In this document: positions 1 through 7,246 of the stretch, piece after piece
Layout: each line of letters starts with the position of its first letter
Numbering within the stretch: position 1 is the stretch's first letter
Translations under genes and position numbers: made by a program
Assembly (NCBI GenBank): GCA_003224075.1
Contig: QHYF01000021.1
Location: 1-14,118, forward strand
Reading direction: 5' to 3'
Length of the DNA stretch: 14,118 nucleotides
From: Acidobacteriota bacterium
GTDB lineage: Bacteria > Acidobacteriota > Terriglobia > Acidiferrales > UBA7541
The notes under the pieces: model-generated
Seen by the model: the letters and a program-made list of their open reading frames with translations, nothing else
Database searches by the model: none
What the model was told of the DNA's origin: nothing

Positions 1-102
1 AAAGAACTCATGCAGGCCGGCAGCTGCGATTTCCTTTTTGATGGCACGATCCTGCACGCGGATTTGAATCGGCTGTTAGGACGTGCTGCCGTGGCGCAAT
101 GA
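1..102 (+). CDS. 3' end of an unidentified gene (partial)
   Basis: The frame starting at base 1 is open to a TGA at 100-102, giving 33 residues that contain FLFDGTILHADLNRLL near the end. The upstream part is outside the window. I do not recognise the family from this tail. Its stop codon overlaps the ATG of the uracil-DNA glycosylase gene (ATGA arrangement, start at 99), so the two are probably co-transcribed and translationally coupled. The overlap is the main reason to believe that this frame is coding. Confidence 0.55.
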   Translation, partial: KELMQAGSCDFLFDGTILHADLNRLLGRAAVAQ

Positions 103-794
103 CGGAAGAACCAGCACTTCTTCGTGCTTTGAACAATGAAATTGTAGGGTGCGAGAAATGCCCACGCCTGGTGAGTTACCGCGAAAAAGTGGCGCTGGAG
201 AAGCGGCGGGCGTTTCGCGATTGGACGTATTGGGGCAAGCCGGTTCCGGGATTTGGAGACGTGCAAGCACAACTGCTGATTCTAGGGCTTGCGCCCGCTG
301 CCCATGGAGCGAATCGCACGGGGCGGATGTTCACTGGCGACCGTTCAGGGGATTTTCTGTATGCCGCGCTGCACAAGGCAGGCTTTGCGAACCAAGCCGC
401 TTCCCTGCACCGCGAAGACGGACTGCGACTGAAGAACGCATACATCGCGGCGACCTGCCGGTGCGCTCCGCCTGAGAATAAGCCGCTCCCCGAAGAGATT
501 TCGAATTGCCGTGGTTACCTCGAGCGCGAGCTGGAAATTTTGAAACCCAAGGCGGTCCTGGCGCTGGGGAAGATTGCCTGGGACGGATACCTCGAGATTC
601 TGAAGATGCGCGGGACGATTGCCTCGCGCGCACTCTACAAATTTGCGCACGGCGCTGAGGCCGAAGTGGCGGCCGGCACGCCACGATTGTTTGGCGCGTA
701 CCACCCGAGTCAGCAAAATACGCAGACTGGCCGCGTCACACCGGCGATGTACACTTCCGTCCTGCGCCGGATTCGGCGCTTCCTCGAAGAATAG
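99..794 (+). CDS. udgB: Uracil-DNA glycosylase, family 5 (UDGb type), 4Fe-4S
   Basis: DNA repair enzyme of 231 aa that removes uracil, and in this family often hypoxanthine, from DNA at the start of base excision repair. Seen in the sequence: an N-terminal CxxC (C18, C21) followed by C122 and C137, which fits the four cysteine ligands of an iron-sulfur cluster. The GLAPAAHGAN motif (63-72) is the family 5 active-site loop. It has alanine where other uracil-DNA glycosylase families carry a polar catalytic residue. RTGRMFTGD follows at 73-81, and a C-terminal HPSQQNTQTGR motif starts at H202. Length is normal for the family. The ATG at 99 overlaps the stop of the upstream gene and has no obvious Shine-Dalgarno sequence, so translation probably depends on coupling. 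The family call is firm; substrate range is inferred from family knowledge. Confidence 0.95.
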   Translation: MTEEPALLRALNNEIVGCEKCPRLVSYREKVALEKRRAFRDWTYWGKPVPGFGDVQAQLLILGLAPAAHGANRTGRMFTGDRSGDFLYAALHKAGFANQAASLHREDGLRLKNAYIAATCRCAPPENKPLPEEISNCRGYLERELEILKPKAVLALGKIAWDGYLEILKMRGTIASRALYKFAHGAEAEVAAGTPRLFGAYHPSQQNTQTGRVTPAMYTSVLRRIRRFLEE

Positions 795-995
795 CCGAAA
801 AGTGCAATCCCTGGACTAGAAAAGTGTCGGAAAAGGCTTGCGGGCCGATGATGGAAAGGGCCGACAGCAAGCGGAGGCCATATCGTGCAGTGTCCGAGGA
901 AACCTCCAAGTCTCTTTATTTTGAGTCACTTGCGAAACGGATAGGAAGGCAGTCTTGGCTTCAGAAGTGCTCTCCTGTACTGCTCAGCCTTTCGC

Positions 996-1003
996 AGGAG
1001 GAG
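996..1003 (+). promoter_or_regulatory. Strong ribosome-binding site that sets the start at 1007
   Basis: AGGAGGAG ends 3-5 bases before the ATG at 1007. The frame is open further upstream, to a GTG at 824, but only the ATG at 1007 has this site and begins directly with a signal peptide. Confidence 0.8.
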
Positions 1004-1006
1004 ACC

Positions 1007-1747
1007 ATGAAACGACCACAGATCGGAACTGTATCAGCAGGCATGGCGGTTTTGGCGATGATCCTGACTTCCGGAATCGCGTGCGCTGCGCAGGAACCGA
1101 CGCAAGCACCAATGCAACAACCAACTGCTCCGATGCCTGAGCCACTACGCCAGAAAGCGGACGGAGAGCGCCACGGGCTGCCCTTGGAAACGTACGCGGT
1201 GGCGCCGGGAACCAAATTCCTGGTGCGGTTGGAAGACGAACTGAACACGAAAGGCACGCAAGAAAACGCAAAGTTCAAAGTGAAGACGCTGGAACCGCTC
1301 GAAGCCGGCAGCGGCATCTATTTGCCGCCTGGCGCGGAAATCCACGGCCACATCAGTCACGTCGAACCAGCAGGAGTGGCAGGCCGGGCGAAACTCTGGC
1401 TGACGTTTGACGAGATTCGCACGAAGTTCGGCGTTCTGCCAATTGTGGCCGAAGTGGTGAGCGTCCCGGGCGACCATAGTGTGAAACCCGGCCCGAAACA
1501 AGAGGGCCTGATTGCAGGACGATCCAGCACGCAGCATGACGCAGCAGAAGCTGCGGCGGCCGGCGCCGCGATTGGCGCAGTGAAAGGCGTGAAGGACAAA
1601 GACAAAAAGGAAGCGGCGGAGGGAGCGACGCTGGGGGCAATCACGGCGTACCTGATGGAGTCGGGACGCGGCCACGAGTTAAACCTGCCGAAAGGCGCAA
1701 AGCTCGAACTGGAGCTTGAGCGGGCATTGTATCTGGTGAAAGAGTGA
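1007..1747 (+). CDS. Exported protein with TrbI/VirB10-like pattern
   Basis: Predicted protein of 246 aa. It starts with a signal peptide: MKRP, a hydrophobic stretch at about 11-26, and an ACA-AQ type cleavage site. A proline/glutamine-rich linker with repeated QAP/QQPT-like words follows. The rest matches the pattern of the C-terminal beta-rich domain of TrbI/VirB10 proteins: GTKFLVRLEDEL, then YLPPGAEIHGHI, an RAKLWLTFDEI strand, an alanine/glycine-rich segment with GAAIGA, and a final LPKGAKLELELERALYL. No conjugation genes are nearby, so a role in type IV secretion is unlikely; an envelope or periplasmic structural role is my inference. The gene stands alone after a roughly 210-base gap from the glycosylase gene. 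A second protein of the same design is encoded at 7247-8038 on the other strand. Confidence 0.8.
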   Translation: MKRPQIGTVSAGMAVLAMILTSGIACAAQEPTQAPMQQPTAPMPEPLRQKADGERHGLPLETYAVAPGTKFLVRLEDELNTKGTQENAKFKVKTLEPLEAGSGIYLPPGAEIHGHISHVEPAGVAGRAKLWLTFDEIRTKFGVLPIVAEVVSVPGDHSVKPGPKQEGLIAGRSSTQHDAAEAAAAGAAIGAVKGVKDKDKKEAAEGATLGAITAYLMESGRGHELNLPKGAKLELELERALYLVKE

Positions 1748-1801
1748 GAAGAACTGGCTAGAGCAAATTCAAGGTCTCAGATCTTTTGTAGGGTTGGGAT
1801 G

Positions 1802-1831
1802 GGCCGGCGCAGCTGAGGGGCGGCGCCGGCC
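1802..1831 (+). repeat. GC-rich perfect hairpin between genes
   Basis: GGCCGGCGC at 1802-1810 pairs perfectly with GCGCCGGCC at 1823-1831 around a 12-base loop. It sits about 55 bases after the stop of the exported-protein gene and before the promoter of the regulator gene. There is no run of T after it, only CTTCAGTTATT, so it may be a weak terminator or transcript-stabilising stem rather than a classical intrinsic terminator. Confidence 0.5.
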
Positions 1832-1901
1832 TTCAGTTATTCCGAGAGCTTTCCTCGAAATTTGGCCAGAGCCCGAACGCGTACAAATAAAATGCTGGAA
1901 C

Positions 1902-1930
1902 TTGGCAAGCGCGCGGAGGCTTGTTAGAGT
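1902..1930 (+). promoter_or_regulatory. Sigma-70-type promoter for the regulator-kinase-lipoprotein genes
   Basis: TTGGCA (1902-1907) and TAGAGT (1925-1930) are separated by exactly 17 bases. The -35 box is one mismatch from TTGACA and the -10 box keeps the TA...T frame. A start of transcription near 1937 would give a leader of about 60 bases, with the purine-rich site GAGGAGAGG at 1979-1987 before the ATG at 1997. Both boxes are inferred from consensus only. Confidence 0.55.
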
Positions 1931-1996
1931 CGAAGCGTTCAGTAAATCAGTGTGTAAGCCATTCATCGAAAGCAAAGCGAGGAGAGGCTGAGACCC

Positions 1997-3421
1997 ATGG
2001 GCGAAGAGACTCGTGCGGCGGTGCGCGCCGTCGAAACGCTGGAGCGGAAGGATCGCGTCCTGATTGTCGAGGACGAAGACAATGCGCGGAAAGGCTACGA
2101 ACAACTGCTGCAACGATGGGGCTGCGACGTTCTTGGCGTGGGAACGGCGGAAGAGGCGCTGGCGAAATTCGCGAGTTACCAGCCGGACACGCTGATTGCC
2201 GACGTTGAATTGCCCGGGATGAATGGGTTGGACCTGCTGAAGCAGCTTGGCAACGAATTGATTGATGTGCCCGCCATCATTATCACCGGCAAAGGGAGTG
2301 AGGAGCGGGCGGTGGCGGCCATCGAAGCGGGAGCCTTCTGGTACATCGAAAAACCGCTCAAGGGCCCAGTCTTGCGCGCGCTACTGGATCGCGCACTGAG
2401 CAAGGCGCGAGACGCCAGGCAACTGCTGGTTCTGCAGCGGCAACTCCGCGAGGCAGGGAGACTCGGCGATCTTGTCGGAGCGTCCAAGGCAATGCAGGAA
2501 GTGATGCGCATCGTGGAGATGGCGGCGCCGAGCTCGGCGTCGGTGCTCATCACCGGAGAGACTGGTTCCGGAAAAGAGATCGTGGCGCGGACAATCCACA
2601 AGCTTTCACCGCGCGCGACCGGGCCGTTTGTGGCCATCAATTGCTCCGCCATCCCTGAGACACTGATGGAGAGCGAGATTTTTGGCCACGAGCGCGGCGC
2701 CTTTACCGGCGCGGCCGAGCGGCGCATCGGCTGCTTCGAGCTTGCGGACGCAGGAACGCTGCTGCTGGATGAAATCGGCGAGATGCCTGCGCCGACACAG
2801 GCAAAGCTTTTGCGCGTGCTGGAAGACCGCAAAGTGCGCCGGCTGGGGAGCAAGACGGAAACTCCGGTCGATGTGCGCGTGCTGGCGGCGACGAACAAAG
2901 ATCCGGAGCAGGCTGTGAGCAGCGGCCAGTTGCGGCAGGATCTCTACTTCCGGCTGAATGTGTTTCACATCGGCCTTCCGCCGCTCCGCGACCACAAGGA
3001 GGACATTGCGCCGCTCGTGGAGCATATTCTGCGCGACGTCAACGCCAAGCACGGGAAGCACGTGCGCGGCATCGGCGCAGAAGTGCTGGATATTTTCATG
3101 GGGCACACCTGGCCGGGAAATATTCGCGAACTGCGCAATGTTCTGGAGCGCGCCTCGATCATGTGCGAAAAGGATTTGATCACCCGGGCCAACCTGCCTG
3201 GGGAATTTGGAAAAACATCTGCGAAAGGGCCGAGCGATCTTTCGACCATCAAATTTCCCGTGGGAACGACGGTCGATGCGATGGAGCGCGAGCTGATCCT
3301 GCAAACGCTGGGGGCAACCGGAAACAACAAGACGCGCGCGGCAGAGCTGCTCGGCATCAGCCTGAAGACGCTTCATAATAAGCTCAAGGAATACGGCAGC
3401 GATCGCGCCGACACGGAGTAG
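1997..3421 (+). CDS. NtrC-family sigma-54-dependent response regulator
   Basis: A 474-aa activator with all three domains. The receiver domain (about 20-130) has the acidic pair E25/D26, the phosphoacceptor D69, T97 and K119. The AAA+ domain (about 157-385) has Walker A GETGSGKE (187-194), an intact GAFTGA loop for contacting sigma-54 (234-239) and Walker B LLLDEI with D258/E259. At the C-terminus is a Fis-type helix-turn-helix (TRAAELLGISLKTLHNKL). By family knowledge, phosphorylation at D69 promotes oligomerisation and ATP-driven opening of sigma-54 promoters. It lies 9 bases upstream of the histidine kinase gene, so the two are almost certainly a cognate pair. I found no clear -24/-12 sigma-54 promoter in the intergenic regions here, so its targets are probably elsewhere. 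The start has a good ribosome-binding site (GAGGAGAGG, 1979-1987). Confidence 0.96.
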   Translation: MGEETRAAVRAVETLERKDRVLIVEDEDNARKGYEQLLQRWGCDVLGVGTAEEALAKFASYQPDTLIADVELPGMNGLDLLKQLGNELIDVPAIIITGKGSEERAVAAIEAGAFWYIEKPLKGPVLRALLDRALSKARDARQLLVLQRQLREAGRLGDLVGASKAMQEVMRIVEMAAPSSASVLITGETGSGKEIVARTIHKLSPRATGPFVAINCSAIPETLMESEIFGHERGAFTGAAERRIGCFELADAGTLLLDEIGEMPAPTQAKLLRVLEDRKVRRLGSKTETPVDVRVLAATNKDPEQAVSSGQLRQDLYFRLNVFHIGLPPLRDHKEDIAPLVEHILRDVNAKHGKHVRGIGAEVLDIFMGHTWPGNIRELRNVLERASIMCEKDLITRANLPGEFGKTSAKGPSDLSTIKFPVGTTVDAMERELILQTLGATGNNKTRAAELLGISLKTLHNKLKEYGSDRADTE

Positions 3422-3430
3422 GAACGCAGA

Positions 3431-5287
3431 ATGCAGCTGCGGCTGCGAACAAAACTGACACTGGTCATGACGAGCCTGGTGCTGCTCGTTGTGGCGGTGC
3501 TGTCTGGCGTGTTCGCCGCGCAGCTTCTGGAGCAACTCCTCCAGGCAACCAACAAACGCGCGAATGATCTGGCGAATCAGGTGTTTCTGCAGGCAAAACA
3601 CGCACTGACGGAAGCGGCGCAACAGGGGCTGCGGCCGGCGTCGGACGCTCCGGAGGAAATTCACGATTTCGTGAGGCACGCTTTCGAAATCAACGAAGGC
3701 CTGCGGACCCAGCTCAAGGCCGCGAAGGATAATCCTCTAATCTACGAAGTGTCGATTACAGACCATGAGGGAATGGTGCTGATCTCAACCGATGAAAACT
3801 TGCCCGGAACAGTTCTACCGCGAAGAACACCTCTTCCCCAATTAGTTCAGCGAAATTTCCTGCATCAAGTGAAAATTCTCACTGGTCCTTCCAAAGTTTT
3901 CGAGCTGGATTTTCCATTCAGCAACGCGAACCAGCCCTTCGGGGAAGTGCGCGTGGCAATTTCTTCCGGAATTCTTCTGAACGATATCGAGCCGAGCTTG
4001 CGCACCTCGGGAACCATCGTGCTGGTAGCCCTGGTGATCTCTACCCTGCTGGCCGCGGTCGTGAGTGGCGCGACACTGGCTCCGCTCCGCGACATCGCCG
4101 CTCAACTGGACCGCATCTCGGCAGGACAATACGATGCGCCTTCTGCAAAGGCAAGAGAATTAGCCGGCAGTGGCGACGAACTCGGGCAGGTGAGCCGAAA
4201 GATCTCGCAGGTTGGGCAGCAATTGCGCGGCGTGCATGAAATCTTCAGCACCATGCGTGAAAACATGAATTCCGTCATGGCCGGCCTCGAAGACGGCTTG
4301 CTCCTGTTCACCCGGGATGCGCGCGCGGTCATGATTAGTCCGGCCGCGGAAAAATTTCTCGGCGCCCCGGCGGGGCACTTTTTGGGACGGCGGGTGACGG
4401 AAATTTTTCCAGCCGGGCATCCTCTGTGCGGGGCGCTGCGCATTGAGAGCGATGAGCTCAGCGAAGTTGCGGCCGAAACCGAATTGGAGACAAGCGAAGG
4501 TCTAAGACGGGTAGGCGTGAGCGTGCAAGCCATCCAGGAAGACGGAGAACGCATGGGCGCGCTGGTCACGCTGCGCGACCTCGATTCGCTGGAAAGCATC
4601 AACACGCAGCTTCAAGTGAGCGAAAGGCTGGCGGCGCTGGGGCGCATTACAGCCGGCGTAGCCCACGAAGTGAAGAATCCGCTAAATTCCATGCGGCTGT
4701 GGCTGGAAAACCTGAAAGAATCGCTCTTTGCGGAACAGTACAGCGCGTCGCAACAGGCCGTTCAAGTGCTCGATAAAGAAATCGACCGGCTCGATGCGGT
4801 AGTCAAGCGATTCCTCGATTTCACCCGGCCCATGGATATCCGTCTGGAAGCCACGCAACTCGCCGAGCTTTTGAGAGAGGTTTTGGAAATCGCCCGACCG
4901 CAATTGCAGAAGTCCAATATCCAGTTGGCGCAACTGCTGCCGATCGACGTGCCGGAAGTGTACGTTGATCGCGCGCTGCTCAAGCAGGCGGTGCTGAATC
5001 TGGTACTGAACGCGGCGGAGGCTATGCCCAGCGGCGGGCAGTTGCGGCTAGTCCTGAGCCGCCGCGGTGAAATGGCGGAAATCACCGTTGGCGACACCGG
5101 CAAAGGTATCCCTTTGGAAAACCGTCAAAAAATTTTTCAGTTATTCTTCACCACGCGTCCAGGAGGCAGCGGAATCGGACTCGCAAGCACGTTCCGAATT
5201 GTACAGCTGCATAACGGTTCGATAGACTTTACTTCGGAGGTCGGCCGGGGCACCACGTTCCGCATCGAACTGCCACTCGCGGCCTGA
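3431..5287 (+). CDS. Membrane sensor histidine kinase, NtrB-like output
   Basis: A 618-aa kinase, the likely partner of the regulator just upstream. Domains in order: membrane segment 1 (about 8-30), a periplasmic sensing region of about 160 residues (with EVSITDHEGMVLIST, which resembles a Cache/PAS-type sensor fold), membrane segment 2 (about 192-213), HAMP (about 213-265), a cytoplasmic PAS-like domain (about 280-390, NSVMAGLEDGLLLF onward), HisKA with the phosphorylated histidine H412 in GVAHEVKNPLNSM, and HATPase with N527 (N box) and D555 in VGDTGKGIP, then SGIGLA. All catalytic motifs are intact. The periplasmic ligand cannot be told from the sequence. The start follows the regulator stop by 9 bases, with a GGAGTAGGA stretch overlapping that stop. 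Its own stop is 2 bases before the lipoprotein ATG. Confidence 0.95.
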   Translation: MQLRLRTKLTLVMTSLVLLVVAVLSGVFAAQLLEQLLQATNKRANDLANQVFLQAKHALTEAAQQGLRPASDAPEEIHDFVRHAFEINEGLRTQLKAAKDNPLIYEVSITDHEGMVLISTDENLPGTVLPRRTPLPQLVQRNFLHQVKILTGPSKVFELDFPFSNANQPFGEVRVAISSGILLNDIEPSLRTSGTIVLVALVISTLLAAVVSGATLAPLRDIAAQLDRISAGQYDAPSAKARELAGSGDELGQVSRKISQVGQQLRGVHEIFSTMRENMNSVMAGLEDGLLLFTRDARAVMISPAAEKFLGAPAGHFLGRRVTEIFPAGHPLCGALRIESDELSEVAAETELETSEGLRRVGVSVQAIQEDGERMGALVTLRDLDSLESINTQLQVSERLAALGRITAGVAHEVKNPLNSMRLWLENLKESLFAEQYSASQQAVQVLDKEIDRLDAVVKRFLDFTRPMDIRLEATQLAELLREVLEIARPQLQKSNIQLAQLLPIDVPEVYVDRALLKQAVLNLVLNAAEAMPSGGQLRLVLSRRGEMAEITVGDTGKGIPLENRQKIFQLFFTTRPGGSGIGLASTFRIVQLHNGSIDFTSEVGRGTTFRIELPLAA

Positions 5288-5289
5288 AC

Positions 5290-5889
5290 ATGATCGAAAA
5301 CCTAGCCCGGTCCCGAGCCATACTTCCGACCCGTTCTCTCTGTTCGGCCATTGTTCTGCTTAGCTGCGTTTCATTCCTGGTGGGTGGATGCAGCATAAGG
5401 AAAAGACCGAGCGTCCCTTGGGCGACAGCCGTGCAGGTGCGGCCCGCAGTTCAACCGCGTCCTGCAACGGTGAGCGCTGTCTCGGAGGATCCGGTTCCTG
5501 AGCTGCGTCTCGAGTTGCCGCCATTTCCTCCTCGCCTCTTCTATGTGCGGAGCATGCCGCCTCGGCCTCGCGCCGGCGTGGCGCCGGCAAATGGAGGGAA
5601 CGAGACCGAAAAACTGGAAGCACCCGCACCCGTAATCGCCACGCAACTTACGCCGCAAGAAACCTCGGTTGCCCAGCAGCAAACGAACCAGAGTTTGAAG
5701 GTCGCGGAGAAAAATCTTCAGTCCGCAAGGGGGAAAAACCTGAACGCGGCACAGTCGGACCTGGTCTCCAAGATCAAGGGCTTCATCAAAGACGCGCGAG
5801 AAGCAGCGCAGGCCGGGGATTGGAGCCGGGCGCGCAGTCTCGCCAAAAAAGCGCAGGTCTTGTCGGAAGAACTTGTTGGCTCGCTTTAG
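5290..5889 (+). CDS. Small lipoprotein in the two-component operon
   Basis: A 199-aa protein I cannot assign to a family. The N-terminus has arginines, a hydrophobic stretch (about 17-31) and a lipobox LVGGC with the lipidated cysteine at 34, so it should be anchored in an envelope membrane. Residues about 36-100 are rich in proline and valine and probably extended. The C-terminal 80 residues are predicted helical and charged (AEKNLQSARGK, FIKDAREAAQAGDWSRARSL), resembling a helical hairpin or TPR-like pair. The ATG comes 2 bases after the kinase stop, which implies translational coupling and a functional link with the kinase. It could be an accessory sensor or a client of the pathway; both are inference. 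Confidence 0.85.
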   Translation: MIENLARSRAILPTRSLCSAIVLLSCVSFLVGGCSIRKRPSVPWATAVQVRPAVQPRPATVSAVSEDPVPELRLELPPFPPRLFYVRSMPPRPRAGVAPANGGNETEKLEAPAPVIATQLTPQETSVAQQQTNQSLKVAEKNLQSARGKNLNAAQSDLVSKIKGFIKDAREAAQAGDWSRARSLAKKAQVLSEELVGSL

Positions 5890-5924
5890 ATACTCCCTCT
5901 CATTTCGGGTTTCTTCCCATTATG

Positions 5925-5978
5925 CGCATCCAACTGTCCCCAATTCGCACCTGCGAATGAAGCAGGCGGGCGGATGCG
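5925..5978. promoter_or_regulatory. Nested inverted repeats upstream of thiO (operator candidate)
   Basis: ATTCGCA at 5943-5949 and TGCGAAT at 5952-5958 form a perfect 7-base palindrome with a 2-base centre. It is enclosed by CGCATCC (5925-5931) and GGATGCG (5972-5978), also perfect complements. The inner palindrome overlaps or abuts the expected -35 region of the gene at 5992, a usual place for a repressor site. It could instead form a stem at the end of the upstream transcript, but no T run follows. Confidence 0.4.
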
Positions 5979-5979
5979 A

Positions 5980-5985
5980 TAAGAT
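5980..5985 (+). promoter_or_regulatory. thiO: -10-like box directly before the thiO start
   Basis: TAAGAT ends 6 bases before the ATG at 5992. Transcription starting about 7 bases after the box would begin at or beside the ATG, giving a leaderless mRNA. No Shine-Dalgarno sequence is present in the 20 bases before this ATG. The matching -35 position (ATGAAG, 5957-5962) is poor. Confidence 0.35.
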
Positions 5986-5991
5986 GACGCT

Positions 5992-7131
5992 ATGAAGAAG
6001 TTCGATGTGGCCATCGCCGGCGGCGGAATCATTGGCGGGGCCATAGCCTTGGAACTCGCGCGCGCCGGCTTGCGCGTGGGTGTGTTTGACCGGCAGCAGC
6101 CAGGCCAGGAAGCGTCCTGGGCGAGTGCGGGAATCCTTTCTCCCGCACCGGAAAATCCTGGGATGATTGCGATAGTGCCACTGGGAAAGGCAAGCCTTTC
6201 GCTTTATCCCGAGTTTATAGCGCGGGTCGAGGAGATTTCCGGGAAGAGCGCGGGGTTCCGCCCTAAAGGAACGCTCGAAGCCCTGTTTTCACAAGACGCG
6301 AAAGCCGAACTCAGCACCATCATTGCCTTGCATCACGGGCTTGGCTTGAAGGCAGAACCGCTTCGCGCCGAGGATGCGCGCGAGCTCGAGCCCGCTTTGA
6401 GCGCAGAAGTCGAAGCAGCCGTGCTCAGGCCGGACGAAGCATCGGTGGACAACCGGGCGCTGACCGGCGCGGTGCTGGAGGCGGCGGAGCGCAGCGGCGC
6501 GGAGTTCTTTCCCGGGAACGGCGCGAGAGAGATTTGGCGCGCCGGAAAGCGGTGTGCGGGACTGGTTGTGCAAAACGAGAATGTTGAAGCCAAATGGACC
6601 ATCATTGCCGCAGGCTGTTTTTCCGCGGCGATCAAGGATGCCGCGCCATATGCCCCGGTGCGGCCCGTGAAGGGCCAAATGGCCGCGCTACGCGCTGAGG
6701 ATCTGATGATCGAACGAGTGCTCTGGTCCGACAAGATCTATCTCGTGCCGCGGAACGATGGACGAATTATCGCCGGAGCCACGGTCGAGCGCGTGGGTTT
6801 CGATAAGCGAACGACCGCGGGGGGCATCCAAAAAATACTTTCAGCGGCCATCGAACTCGCGCCTGGCCTTGCGAACGCGCGCGTCGAAGAAACGTGGGCA
6901 GGCCTGCGGCCGGATTCTCCCGACCATCTTCCCATACTCGGCCCGACCGACGTGGAGGGCCTGCTGATGGCCACGGGCCACTTTCGGAGCGGAATCCTGC
7001 TCACGCCCATCACCGCGCGTCTGGTCCGCGAATGGATCACCGAACAGCGCGTTAGCTTGGATTGGGATCGCTTCAGCCCGTTGCGTTTTCAAACTTCCGC
7101 AGCCAATGCCGCGCAGCATGCCCCGGCATGA
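5992..7131 (+). CDS. thiO: Glycine oxidase / ThiO-like FAD-dependent amine oxidase
   Basis: A 379-aa flavoenzyme of the D-amino acid oxidase superfamily. The family member ThiO oxidises glycine to dehydroglycine (iminoacetate) for the thiazole part of thiamine, with O2 as acceptor. Seen: the FAD-binding dinucleotide motif GGGIIGG at 10-16, an acidic residue D33 at the end of the second strand, and ASWASAGILSP (41-51), typical of this family. Near the C-terminus are ETWAGLRPDSPDHLPILG and ATGHFRSGILLTP, close to the GLRP and GHYRNGILL motifs of glycine oxidases that hold the substrate-binding arginines. No other thiamine gene is nearby and no TPP riboswitch is visible in the 102-base upstream gap, so another amino acid substrate (a broader D-amino acid oxidase) remains possible. 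The stop codon lies inside a terminator hairpin. Confidence 0.85.
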   Translation: MKKFDVAIAGGGIIGGAIALELARAGLRVGVFDRQQPGQEASWASAGILSPAPENPGMIAIVPLGKASLSLYPEFIARVEEISGKSAGFRPKGTLEALFSQDAKAELSTIIALHHGLGLKAEPLRAEDARELEPALSAEVEAAVLRPDEASVDNRALTGAVLEAAERSGAEFFPGNGAREIWRAGKRCAGLVVQNENVEAKWTIIAAGCFSAAIKDAAPYAPVRPVKGQMAALRAEDLMIERVLWSDKIYLVPRNDGRIIAGATVERVGFDKRTTAGGIQKILSAAIELAPGLANARVEETWAGLRPDSPDHLPILGPTDVEGLLMATGHFRSGILLTPITARLVREWITEQRVSLDWDRFSPLRFQTSAANAAQHAPA

Positions 7132-7139
7132 TTTTTTTT
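7117..7139 (+). terminator. Intrinsic terminator overlapping the thiO stop codon
   Basis: CATGC (7117-7121) pairs with GCATG (7126-7130) around a CCCG loop, followed by A and a run of eight T (7132-7139). The TGA stop (7129-7131) is inside the right arm and beyond, so the terminator is built into the end of the gene. Confidence 0.75.
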
Positions 7140-7161
7140 AGAACCGCGTAAAAGGGATCCA

Positions 7162-7193
7162 CTCAAGTATTCGGTGCTTGAGGCGTTTCTTTT
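7162..7193 (+). terminator. Second hairpin after thiO, possible backup terminator
   Basis: CTCAAG (7162-7167) pairs with CTTGAG (7177-7182). Two further inner pairs (T-G and A-T) enclose a TTCGG loop. A T-rich stretch, GCGTTTCTTTTA, follows. It lies 25 bases after the first terminator. In the opposite direction it is also downstream of the minus-strand gene ending at 7247, so it may serve both. Confidence 0.5.
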
Positions 7194-7246
7194 ATAGTTC
7201 CTTCAAGTCTTAGCGAGTATGTCCACGGCATCGACTGAAAGCTGCG

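Noticed and set aside
824..1006. N-terminal extension of the exported protein to a start at 824
   Set aside because: The frame is open, but the extension lacks a ribosome-binding site and would bury the signal peptide. The ATG at 1007 has AGGAGGAG and starts the signal peptide.
1860..1996. Sigma-54 (-24/-12) promoter for the NtrC-type regulator
   Set aside because: GG and GC elements occur (for example near 1904-1920), but the spacing is wrong for TGGCAC-N5-TTGC. A sigma-70-type promoter fits the same bases better.
2606..3679. Long minus-strand open frame (357 aa) opposite the regulator and kinase genes
   Set aside because: It is antisense to two genes with complete catalytic motifs. Its product is rich in R, H, Q and C without domain structure, as expected for a shadow in GC-rich DNA.
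5890..5991. TPP riboswitch upstream of the thiO-like gene
   Set aside because: The 102-base gap lacks the conserved CTGAGA and ACCTGA elements of the thi box, and the start looks leaderless.
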